Source of the DNA: Flammulina velutipes
Taxonomy: Eukaryota > Basidiomycota > Agaricomycetes > Agaricales > Physalacriaceae
Length of the DNA: 64,000 nt
Direction: 5' to 3'
Assembly (NCBI GenBank): GCA_011800155.1
Contig: CM022369.1
Coordinates: 62,001-126,000, forward strand
Position numbers and translations under genes: made by a program. This document shows positions 10,414-20,357 of this stretch, piece by piece (positions within the stretch are counted from its first letter, which is position 1; each line of letters starts with the position of its first letter). Under the pieces are notes generated by a model. That model searched no databases. It saw only the letters and a program-made list of their open reading frames with translations, and was not told where the DNA came from.

Positions 10414-13400
10414 ATGTCATCGTCTTCAGATCCGAACAATGTCTGCACTCCAGACCCTCAGAACCCAGACTTCTGTTGTCGGACATCTTTTATCAACAAG
10501 ACTACTGTTGGACCTTGTGCACGATGCTACCTACTTGCTCTCGCTCACCTGTCTGGAAACACTGAAGATTATAAAGCCAAGGAGGTATATATCTTGTTTC
10601 TGTCCATTTAATTCCCTCTTTTATTATCTTTCTAAGGATCTACCCCAGTGCGATCACTGTGGCGCGATTAGCAGGACTTTAAAAACTGCGGCAAATGGGA
10701 CAATTCTCTGCGGTGGATGCGTACAAAAGCAACGCACCTCAGGTAAGCAATTTGCCTTGTCTCCTTGTCTCGAGAACCTGTCCTTACCTTTTTATACTTA
10801 ATAGGAGCAGTATTGATCGATCCGAATTCACCCGAGGAGCTTGCAAGAAAGGCGCTAATTCTTCAAGCAGAGACACGAAAGACGCAAATGTCCGCGCAAG
10901 GACTTCTTGCTCAGAAGAAGATCACACCAATAACACCCGCTCCTAAGATTGCAACCATTGAGGTCGTCACTGTTCCGTTTGTTGGTTCTGGAAAGAATCA
11001 AGCTCGCGTCGCGTTAGGTACTGCCAAGAAGCATTTTCCTGGAGATACACTCTTCACTGGTATGTTGTTGTCATCTTGTTCTGACATTCAAGCTCACTTA
11101 GTCATTTTAGAGGTGAAAGAAGACACACTTGCATCGTTCAACTACTTTTGGAATAAGGATTGTGCTGAGAGCCTGACTCTGTTCGCTTGTTCATCTCTCT
11201 TTGAAGGATCTGCTTACTAATTCTTTTACAGGGATATTGTGGAATTCAAGTTTATAGGTTGCATTAATCCAGAGCCAGGCAGTTGGACTGGAACCTTGCA
11301 GCAGTACTGCGATGCAAATGTGCACTTGTTACATCGTGACCCTACTAAACGCGTGCCTAAGGGTCTGAATCTGCGGCCACCGTTTCTCTATCAGGAGGCG
11401 TATATTGACTTGATCAAGGTAAGAAGCTGTTTCTCTCTTCTATTTTCTACTAACAAGAATACATCAAAGTTCGAGAACAAATATGGCTGTCCAGTGCCTT
11501 TTAGCATTCTACCTGCAGCAGAGGCAACGAAACGTAAGAAGGCTGCAGAAGAGGCAGCACTCGAAAGTGACGTTGAACCTGTTGCGAAGCGTCAAAGAGG
11601 AGGCAGGAGCAACAGTAGTTCTGTTCGCCGTAGCAGCACTGGTATGTTATGATCCTGTCTAAGTATGTATCTACTAACGGTCCGCCCCAGCAGCAGTTCG
11701 CAATGTTGCTTCTTCACGCAAGACGACACTTTCAGCTCTTACCTCACAGTTTCGTCCAGCTGGATTTGGTGCGGTTCAGCTTGCCGTGGGTTCAGTGACA
11801 TGCAACGACGCTGGCCAAGTACAGATAATTTGGCCAGATATAGCATCGGACAAGTGTATTCTCGAACCTGGTGGTATATCTGAGGTTCTATTTGCGTCTG
11901 GTACAACTCAGAAAGTTTATCAGGTACGTGTTCAGTCTTAGTCAGTAATGCTTCTAAAGTCTTTTAGGCCACTTTCCGAGGTACTCAATGGGTCGCTAAA
12001 CGATTCTTCAATGTTGGAGGCGGAGTTGACACTGTTGATCTCGATACAAACCAGGCTGAGATTGGACAAGAAGCAAGACGTCTAGAGATAACCAAATATT
12101 TCCTGACCAAGTTTCATGAAGCTGCAGCCGAAAATAATGTGGATGTACTCTCAATGAGTAAGTCTTGCTTCTAAGTAGGACTATAACTAACTACTTTATA
12201 TAAAACTCGAAGTTGCAGAGTATCTCATCGTTCTCGAAGTCGTACCTATTGGTGATGGAGGGTCCCCATGTCAACCATCTAAAGCATCAGGCTATTCGGT
12301 GCAGGAACTGGTCGATCGTCTCGTTGACTCTGATGATATATCAGAGAGAAACGCGTATACGATAGCGTGGTTATTCGAAAAACGAAGGTCGAAGGACTCT
12401 ATGAAGTGGAGCGGTACGAATCAACATCCGGCATGGCACTCGAACAAACTCGGCAATATCGTCAATTCCTTTGTTCACTTCTCCTATCACTATTCAGCTG
12501 GACACATTGTATTCGGAGACGTTCAGAGTATGTGGTTTATTTCTATCAGTGCAACTATTACTGACAATTTCATTCATTCACTATGAAGGTCAAAATGCCA
12601 AAATATTATTTTCTAGGCTACACTTACAAAATCGACCTAAATCTAGATACAACGCTGAAAAGTTCTATCAAAAAGGGTTATACTCAGTGTATTTCTCTAA
12701 GAGACTTAGCGCGCTCGAGAGAGACTTACCATAACGGAGAGAGACTCAGCGCGCCGGAGAGAGACTTAGTGAATTGGAGAGAGACTTAGTGAATTGGAGA
12801 GACACTTAGTGAATTGGAGAGAGACTTAGTGAATTGGAGAGAGACTTAGCGAATCAGAGAGAGACTTAGTGATTTTGCAAGAGAGACTTAGTGATCGTGC
12901 TAGAGAGACTTAGTGATCACATTGCACCAGAGAGACTTAGTAATAATTGTAAGAGAGAGACTTAATAATGGCAAGAGAGAGAGATAGGGAGATAAGCAGA
13001 GATAGAGTGGCGTTGAGACTAGTTCGTGCACGCAAGTCGGGCCGGACCGACCGGACCGGAGTGAGGCCTCAGCTTGGACAGTGATGTCATACGTTCTCTA
13101 GGCCAAAGTTCCACCAGGGGGCTACCGTAAAATGAAGGGTCTTTCCCTTTTGAGGACGACTTGTCGTGGTGCCGCTTATGTGGCGTGCAATACTTTAGGT
13201 CCTATGTTCACATCACAAGTAGAATTATTTAACTTCAATGATAAAAGTTAGCATAGAAATCTTGCCACTTTGGCAGGCTTGTTGCTCTCATGATTTCTCC
13301 GATGGTAGCCCCCTGGTGGAACTTTGGCCTGGAGAACGTATGACATCACTGTCCAAGCTGAGGCCTCACTCTGGTCCGGTCGGTCCGGCCCGACTTGCGT

Positions 13401-14077
13401 GCACGAACTAGTCTCAACGCCACTCTATCTCTGCTTATCTCCCTATCTCTCTCTCTTGCCATTATTAAGTCTCTCTCTTACAATTATTACTAAGTCTCTC
13501 TGGTGCAATGTGATCACTAAGTCTCTCTAGCACGATCACTAAGTCTCTCTTGCAAAATCACTAAGTCTCTCTCTGATTCGCTAAGTCTCTCTCCAATTCA
13601 CTAAGTCTCTCTCCAATTCACTAAGTCTCTCTCCGGCGCGCTGAGTCTCTCTCCGTTATGGTAAGTCTCTCTCGAGCGCGCTAAGTCTCTTAGAGAAATA
13701 CACTGAGTATAACCCTTTTTGATAGAACTTTTCAGCGTTGTATCTAGATTTAGATCGATTTTGTAAGTGTAGCCTAGAAAATAATATTTTGGCATTTTGA
13801 CCTTCATAATTCACGATAGCGTCTGAGCATGGTATCAAGAATATCTTATTTGATATCATGACTCACACTCCTACCCAGTATGTTCTCTCTTATTAGAGAT
13901 TTGACTGTACTTAATCACCGCTTCAGGGATTCTGGTGTCGGGGACCATGGTGATGAAGGAATTCAGATTTTTCTCAAGAATCATGAATGTGTCTCCCGTT
14001 GTCGCCAACTTGGCTTGATGCCACTCAAAGAAGCTGAAGAGGAGCAGGAGAAAGACGAGCTTGACGATGAAGAGTAG
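10414..14077 (+). CDS. Gene D: zinc-finger alpha-kinase, interrupted within an intron by a foldback element
   Basis: The N-terminal exons carry a cysteine cluster (CARC, then QCDHC...CGGC, a CX2C-X17-CX2C pattern) likely to bind zinc. The C-terminal exons form an atypical alpha-type protein kinase: TQWVAKRFF (candidate ATP-binding Lys), YLIVLEVVP, NKLGNIVNSFVHFSYHYS, IVFGDVQ, ILFDIMTHTP, SGVGDHGDEGI and HECVSRCRQLGL, matching the order of the alpha-kinase fold (Pfam alpha_kinase). About ten introns are needed. The block after GDVQ is split from DIMTHTP by an intron now 1292 nt long (12528-13819), because a 1227-bp foldback element sits in it; without it the intron would be 59 nt. All coding parts look intact. 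The start is the Met of MSSSSDPNN; an upstream in-frame ATG at 10306 is possible. Substrate unknown. Confidence 0.8.
12576..12581. repeat. Target site duplication of the foldback element (ATTCAC)
   Basis: ATTCAC at 12576-12581 recurs at 13809-13814. It lies between the branch-point-like CTGAC (12561) and the true 3' splice site GATAG (ends 13819). Confidence 0.75.
12582..13126 (+). repeat. Left arm of the foldback element
   Basis: It holds a 20-bp unit (TGAATTGGAGAGAGACTTAG and relatives) four times in a row around 12768-12850, plus degenerate copies spaced up to 13000. The opposite arm has two consecutive units. Identical 68-residue open frames in both arms are a by-product of the inverted repeat. 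Confidence 0.85.
13304..13808 (-). repeat. Right arm of the foldback element
   Basis: It is the reverse complement of the left arm, with two fewer 20-bp satellite units, which accounts exactly for the 40-bp length difference. Confidence 0.85.
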
Positions 14078-14192
14078 TTGCCTTATCCCTTATAACATCA
14101 GCACCTTAACTATAATACAATGACATGAATTTGCACTACAATCTGACACCACCCGCCACCATCTGTCACCCATGTGAGAGAGATCACGTCAT

Positions 14193-14440
14193 TGACCACC
14201 TCATCACGACCAGATACACGCTAACTCCTTTCCCACCGACGATCTGTATGAGATTAGTATTGTAATAGCTATATAATATCTATACAATAAATATTCTTCT
14301 ATAACGGAACATCTCAAACGCAGAGCCCCGTAAGATATAGACACGATATGTGCTAAGTGACTTGATGAAAGTGACCACGTGTCACAGAAATTGATCAATG
14401 ATGGCGCGTGGGTTTCATCCTTGACCTTCCCGCCGACGGT
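14193..14440 (-). repeat. Right terminal inverted repeat of the large element
   Basis: Positions 14193-14435 mirror 3680-3922 with two mismatches. The repeat begins 115 bp past the stop codon of the alpha-kinase gene, so gene D fills the element right up to its end. Confidence 0.85.
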
Positions 14441-14448
14441 ACTTTGTC
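14441..14448. repeat. Target site duplication, right copy (ACTTTGTC)
   Basis: Exact copy of 3666-3673. Confidence 0.7.
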
Positions 14449-14978
14449 AGTGTTTGCCAAAGGAAGGCTTCTCTTACGCCACCATCTGGGACATACGGAC
14501 CTTTCTGTTACGAATCAGACATCGAACCCGGGACATGTGAATACTCTCTGTCCTCAATCCTAGAATTAGGCGCTCAGCTCTATACGGTCCTCTCTGCGCG
14601 CTCGATTCGACGACATACCAACTCTCTGAATCTATCCATACTAGTTCTCCTGGGTCTCTTGGCGAAGAACGACGAGAATGAACGAACGAAACACTGCAGG
14701 ATTTCAAAAGACTAGAACGACCCAGCGACGAAGTGACTCGTGCGTATTCTATTGACTGGTAATTACATAGGTGTGACGATGGAAGGTCCTATACATTCTT
14801 AAGCGCCTGTCTGTACTACTTTCCAACGATGGACCTCCTTCTTACTGACACGGGGTGATTGCAATACCTATTAGAGGCGCCCATTGTCACAGAAGCTTTC
14901 CCCCGAGGCAACATTCCCATGCATGAGGCTTATAGGAACACCAATCCGCAGGCATCACATTCTTACCCACTCTCCACC
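14449..14978. other. Intergenic stretch before the BTB gene
   Basis: No gene seen. A 77-residue open frame at 14474-14707 on the minus strand has no motif. Likely contains the promoter of the BTB-like gene. Confidence 0.4.
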
Positions 14979-16789
14979 ATGGATCGCACTGAGGTCGAGA
15001 AGATAACCCAGTCGCCGCTCACCTTCAAGAGTACATTCTCTGTTTCTCCTGCTGCTGTCCTCTCTATCGATACGGTCCCTATCAGGAGCGAAAAGTGTGG
15101 CCTAGGATGGGCCTTCCGTATTGAGAAAACTAACCCTCTTCTCGCGCTGACCGGCCAGCCTGTCAGTCGACGGGCAAAGAAGGGAGTGAAGGTGAGTTCG
15201 TTCTATTCTGATAAATACCAACACTTCATTCATTCGCACAGCGTGCCCATGCCACAGATACAGCAATCACGAATGGAACAGATGCTTTGCCTCCGGCGCC
15301 CGTGAGTTTTACGACCGCCTTGGCATATTTATTTTCTCATTCCATCTCAGACCGTAATCATCAGGAGCGCAATTCTATACCTCGAAATGGAACCAACAAC
15401 CATAGCGCTCTCCGGACAATTCACAGTCGACCGTGTGGCGTGCCAAATAGACACAACATCACTGGGAGAGCGCTGTTTCGATAAGACCGTCGTAGTTTTC
15501 AGTCCGGAGACTATCCTAGGAACCTTCGACTACGCCTCAACGGACATCGTATCCATCGCAGTTTCCGTCGAACTTGGGCATCGGACGGATGCGGTCAGCA
15601 AGTCGATCGATGGGCGCGTGGCCACAACTCTGGAGGACTCACTCCAATCTGGCGATATGGTCGATGCGAAGATCTATACCTACTCGAAGCGGTGTGGATA
15701 CAAGCAGGCTGGTCACCCTCGCGCGATGTATGTCAACTTAGCTATTCTTCACAAATTCGGGTGTGAGGAGCTGGATCTTCATCGTATGTCCCTTTCTCTT
15801 TTGGCGCCACTACCGTCTAACAAATACCACCTCTAGTTACCACGCAAGGTTTCAAAGACTCGAAAACTACCGCATTGGATCTTTATTGTGTGGCTCCCGA
15901 GGATATGGTAACAGATCAGTATGAATATGATTCGGATAGCGATTTGGAGGATGGTGATGAACTCGATGGCGAAGGGGATGCTGTGGCGTCAACTGAGGGA
16001 ACAGACGAATTGGCCCAAGATCTCATGTATGCTTTCCATACATGCATTCTTGTTACAGTCACTAATCTATCGATGTCAGCTACATGCAAGGCGAGAGCAA
16101 GAATCGTTTCCTGCGGACAGGAAGAGCCGTATTTTTCCGCGCGACAGCCTACCGAACGTGAGCTAACAAGGTTCTGTATTGCATCCACTGCGACGTCTAA
16201 TACTGAACAGGTGGTCGGCGTTCGTGCGTTATGTGTACTTCGACACGACCGCCTACGCGAAGCTGAAGTCGACGTACAGCGACGAGAAAGAGGCAGCCGC
16301 CAGATTTACGGAGAAGACGTGCTCTCCGAAATCGATGTACCGTTTCGCCGAACAGGTTAGTTCCTCTATGATTATTGCGACGGGACGTACGTGTCAACAT
16401 AATTAGTTCGGTATCGAGTCGCTTGAGGCATCAGCGCTGGAAAGTATCAAGAATCAACTCACCGTCGATAACATCGTAGACGAGCTGTTCTCCCAATTTT
16501 CCTCGCAGTACGTACCAAGATCTTACCTTTGTATACCTCGCTGACTGGTAGCAGCTATCCCAAAGTCATCGAGGCCGAAGTAGAGTTCCTCTTGAGGAAC
16601 TTTACGGACGAAAAAGTCCGTGCTAAGTTGCAAGACGTCGCGGGCCGTGCATTCGCTGGAGGAACATACATGGAGGCCGCTTGGAAGAAAATGCTTGCTG
16701 AGATGCAAGTTTCACCTTCGTCTCGGGCATGCAGCTATAACCAGTACTGTAATCGCTGCGGCTCTTACCATCAGTACCATCACGACTGA
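14979..16789 (+). CDS. BTB/POZ-like domain protein
   Basis: The first exon (MDRTEVEKI) leads into a region with short beta-strand-like blocks (LGWAFRIEKTN, SGQFTVDRVACQID), then an acidic linker (SDSDLEDGDELDGE). After it come FLRTGRAVFFRATAY, TWSAFVRYVYFDT, CSPKSMYRFAEQFGIESLEA and NIVDELFSQFSS. This order (R-FF-R, then WxxFxxYxYxD, then PKSMYRxAE) matches the divergent BTB domain common in mushroom proteins. BTB proteins usually dimerise and can serve as cullin-3 adaptors; the role of this one is unknown. At least seven short introns are needed (for example GTACGT...GTAGCAG at about 16509-16554, joining SSH to YPKV). The extreme C-terminus is Cys/Tyr/His-rich and may be a read-through of a last unrecognised intron. 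Just outside the right end of the large element. Confidence 0.65.
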
Positions 16790-17728
16790 TGAGTGCAACT
16801 CGGACCTGAATTAGTTGTTGCATATTGTAGTTCGGACCAGCAGGGCGATGGTAGTGTATGGAGATTCTCAATTACCTGAATCATTTATGTGCGAGTTACG
16901 GCGAGTTTCCGCTACATGCCGATGAAGTGTACTGTGTCATAGTAGTAGTCGTATCAGTACAAGATATTTCCACTTGGGGATGGATATATTACAAGCCGAA
17001 CCGATTTATCTATATGCGCAACATTGTCGACGCTATGGTAACGTAGAGGAAAACATAACTTAACGATGCGCCACTGATTCTTCGAGCACGTGATGTTTAT
17101 GCCAAGCCAATGACCAAACATAAACGCCACTTTACGCTTCCATTTGTTCCCTCATGTCCAAGACTCCTTGATTTGCTTCTCGGCTGTTAAATAACAAACC
17201 GTCGGAACATCTACGACTCTAACTGGCGAAATCCCCTCTGGAATAATGTAACGTCTAAACCTGTGCTTTAGCTTCGCCTGAAAACATGCGTACTTCGTCG
17301 CGCTTGAACTTTTGGAATCTTTGTATCTTAAATCTTCTCTCGTGTTCGAATCTATGCCTGTGGTACCGTTACTTCGGCTAGCCCTGGCCGTGCAGACTTT
17401 GGCCCTCGTTCCAACACGACCTTCGGACGACAAGACTAGGCCAGTCATGGGCCATTAACAGGGGACACTGTACCTTCCAATATCACTCATTCTTGCTGAC
17501 CTCTGCTGAGTGCGCTTACAAAGAACAAGTTGCAACGAAGCTTCGCTTCTCCTTCGACACTGAGCCTTATGCTTCCTCCAACCCTTGCAGATGCTGCAGA
17601 TGTCATGCTAAGCCTGTCGAAGACGCAGTGATTGATAACTGGGTGTAATAACTCTGACGATTGCTGACTGACTCGTATTTTTCAGTGGTTATAAGCCCAC
17701 GAAAATCTTGGAAACAGATTCGACGATC
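16790..17728. other. Intergenic region
   Basis: No gene seen. A 98-residue minus-strand open frame at 17152-17448 has no motif. Contains the promoter of the homogentisate dioxygenase gene. Confidence 0.5.
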
Positions 17729-19825
17729 ATGGCGACTGCTCAATCCTCTTATACGACTATGCCGTCTGTGGGAGATCCGTACAAGTACCAACCTGGCTTT
17801 GGAAATCAAATCGCGAGTGAGGCCATGTAGGTTTATTACTAGTGTCATTATATCGACCTAACGCGCTTCGATAGCCCAGGAACGCTTGTGCCAGGCCAGA
17901 ATACACCGCAGAATGTCAAAGGCGACTTGTATATCGAAGGTGTACGTCCAAATCTGAGTTTCTTGACGGATAATGTCTGATCAATGTCGTTTAGATCACT
18001 GGGTCCTGCTTCACCGCTCCTCGCGCAGAGAACCTGAACGCGTGCGTCATGTATCTCCAGCGTTGTCCGTAGGATTCACCATGATACTGTAGCTTTCTTT
18101 ATCGCATTCGTCCCTCTATGGACTGGTCAGGATACAAGCCTCTCGACAACGACAAGGTATACAATCGACGTTTACTGCCAGTGCACGGAGAACCGATCTC
18201 ACGATAAACAGGTGGAATCGTGTTTCCTTCCTTACAATTCCCGCGTACACATTAAGCACGACATGTTCATCATGGAGCCAATCGACATCCCCGGCAATTC
18301 AGTCAAGGTGGACTTTATTGACGGCCTCCAGACGGCGGTCGGCGGTGGCGATGTCTCTATGAGGGAAGGTGTTGCCGTCCACGTCTATGTCGCCAACGCT
18401 TCCATGACCAACCGAGCATTCCAAAACGCGGACGGAGATCTCTTGATCATTCCCCAGGTCGGGAGGTTGGACGTCCAGACCGAGTTTGGAAAGTACGTAC
18501 TGTAGTAGGTGTTGAACATCTTTCTCACCATGCTTACTGCATTATAGAATAATGGTCAAACCCGGAGAATTCATCGTTGTGCAGAAGGGTATCAAGTTTT
18601 GTGTTGGTCTTCCCGATGATTGTAGCCGTGGATGTTAGTACCTCTCTTCAAGTTGAGCGTTCTTGGACGACGCTAACAGCGTTTTTATTTAGACGTCCAT
18701 GAGATATATGGCTCCCACTGGGAGCTTCCCGAGCTTGGTCTCATCGGAGGACACGGTCTTGCGAATCCGTTGGATTTCCAGCGACCTGTCGCGCATTTCG
18801 ACCTCGACGAAACGTTGTGGCAAGGCAAGTAATAATCCTCATAGCTTCTCATCCAGAATTCTTATCAGTCCTTCCAGTCGTCGTCAAGTGTGTTCTGCTC
18901 CAAGGCTTTCATGTTTTCATCACTCAATTTACCATAGGCATAACAGCAAGTTCTTTAGCTACACGCAGACGCATACTCCTTTCGATGTCGTTGCGTGGAA
19001 GGGGAGGTAAGATCAACTGGGCAGATTTTATTCTTCCTTTGAACCTACTTCTTCAATAGCTACGTGCCGTACAAGTACAACCTCTCCAACTTCGTCTTCG
19101 TCCGAAGCGTCTCGAAAGACCACCTGGATCCGTCCCTTTACATAGTACTCACTGCGAAATCTAAAGCGACCAGCATCCCGCTTGCTGACTTTGGTAGTGT
19201 CGGTCCATTCTGGGACGTGACAGAGAATACTTTCCGGCCCGCAGTAAGCCTATCTCTCATTGCGGAAACTTGAATGACTAAATCCCTTGCAGTATTATCA
19301 TCGAAACAACGCCACAGAGATTGTAGGTCTACTGAAATCCGGAGACCTCGGCGGTGTTGGGGACCAGGCGGCTCCTGGAGGACTTCGTGTCACCAATGTT
19401 TTCACGCCACATGGGAGTAAGTACCCTATTCCGTTTCCTGACGTTCTTCTTCTGAAAGTCTCATGCAGTACCGTACCCGATGTGGAAAGCGGCTACCTCA
19501 GCGACACAGAAACCGGAGGTCACGTTCTCTGACATGCTAAGTGTGTTGAACCTTTCCTTTGCTTGAACTTGGTCTTGACACTTTATTTCACAGTCTTCTT
19601 TGTCGAAACGTCCCTTCCGGTGACCTTCACTGACTTTGCCATTAAGAGGGCGACTGCTAATCTCGGTGCGCGCAGCCTTGACTTGAGATCTATGGGAATG
19701 CTAACAGGATCATGACTGAACTAGAAGCTAAAGCGGTACCTTTTGAGGGGGCGTTCAATGCCAATATTGATAAGTTGAACGAAGAGCTGAAGGGTGCGGG
19801 ACTGAAGGCAATGGTCAAAGCCTAA
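17729..19825 (+). CDS. Homogentisate 1,2-dioxygenase (EC 1.13.11.5)
   Basis: It opens the ring of homogentisate to maleylacetoacetate in phenylalanine/tyrosine breakdown, a cytosolic Fe(II) reaction. Family words appear in order: [120 protein letters not shown] and [18 protein letters not shown] supplies the expected iron-binding His and Glu, and FTPHG the second His. Twelve introns of about 45-120 nt fit in frame, all GT-AG; the one in WQGNKFF is 18829-18949. The last exon ends GLKAMVKA. Everything expected is present, so it should be functional. No other pathway gene is adjacent. Confidence 0.95.
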
Positions 19826-20357
19826 AGGAGGATTGAATTTTGTAATGAATGTTCCTGTAATGTGTATCCTATCGCGTCGTCCGCAATTGGACTTCGCATC
19901 GTCGCGGAGCTACGTGCAACTCAATCTCAAATATATTATTCTCTCCATTAGTGTCTTTTTTTAAAGCATGCCAATCGTTGAGCGCATCCTCGAGATAATG
20001 CTAACCTTCATAGTCGATGAATTTGAACAGACGAGCCTGGCAGCGCAGAGAGCGAATCAGTATATTTGCGCACAGAGCTTTTCTACTGGTAAAACTTTCG
20101 AAAAGATCACATTCGCCTTCTTTTCGCTCCTGATGTCGATGTGGCGCGGAAACGACGCTCCGTGATTTCTTGATCTGAATTTGAACTTATCGGTGGGTAG
20201 CCTGGAGATCCCGGCTCGAAAACGTTCGTTGGAACTGTCTTACATACTCATACTAGCTCAGACTGGACTGGAATGACTGGCCGTTTGGCTGGAGAGTTGG
20301 TCGAATGTGTCAAGAATTCGAAGCATTAAGCATAACAATTGAATATGGTTATGAGTC
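19826..20357. other. Short convergent intergenic gap
   Basis: It lies between the ends of two convergent genes. A 65-residue plus-strand open frame at 19968-20165 has no motif. Nothing else seen. Confidence 0.5.

Larger units (their letters stand above)
12582..13808. mobile_element. 1227-bp foldback (long-inverted-repeat) transposon in an intron of the alpha-kinase gene
   Basis: The left arm (12582-13126, 545 bp) is the reverse complement of the right arm (13304-13808, 505 bp), apart from about three substitutions and a 40-bp difference in repeat number. The ends read TATGAAGGTCAAAATGCC. A 6-bp direct repeat ATTCAC flanks both sides (12576-12581 and 13809-13814). The 177-bp loop (13127-13303) has no coding potential. 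The arms carry a 20-bp satellite built on GAGAGACTTAG. No transposase gene, so it is non-autonomous. I could not place it in a superfamily. Confidence 0.85.
3674..14440. mobile_element. 10.77-kb TIR element carrying orphan genes, a defective integrase and an alpha-kinase
   Basis: The segment is bounded by 243-bp inverted repeats (3680-3922 and 14193-14435) that match at 241 of 243 positions, and by an exact 8-bp direct repeat ACTTTGTC outside them. A few non-matching bases (TATAGC on the left, ACGGT on the right) lie between the matching repeat and the duplication. Four genes lie inside: A1 (plus), B and C (minus), and the alpha-kinase D (plus). C and D are divergently transcribed. C encodes a rve-type DDE integrase and is the likely mobility gene, but has lost part of its catalytic core, so this copy is probably non-autonomous. 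The high repeat identity suggests a recent insertion. An alternative is two small inverted elements that trapped host genes, but the single duplication flanking the outer ends favours one insertion. A foldback transposon is nested at 12582-13808. Confidence 0.75.

Noticed and set aside
12583..12789. Identical 68-residue open frames on opposite strands at 12583-12789 and 13601-13807
   Set aside because: They are mirror copies made by the foldback arms and the satellite; there is no domain, and the frame ends in repeat units.
3674..14440. KDZ (Kyakuja-Dileera-Zisupton) transposon, suggested by the 8-bp duplication
   Set aside because: No KDZ transposase motifs or TET/JBP gene were seen; the mobility gene is of the rve integrase type.
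14520..14545. tRNA/SINE-like B box (minus strand GGGTTCGATGTC)
   Set aside because: No A box at the right distance and no cloverleaf could be formed.
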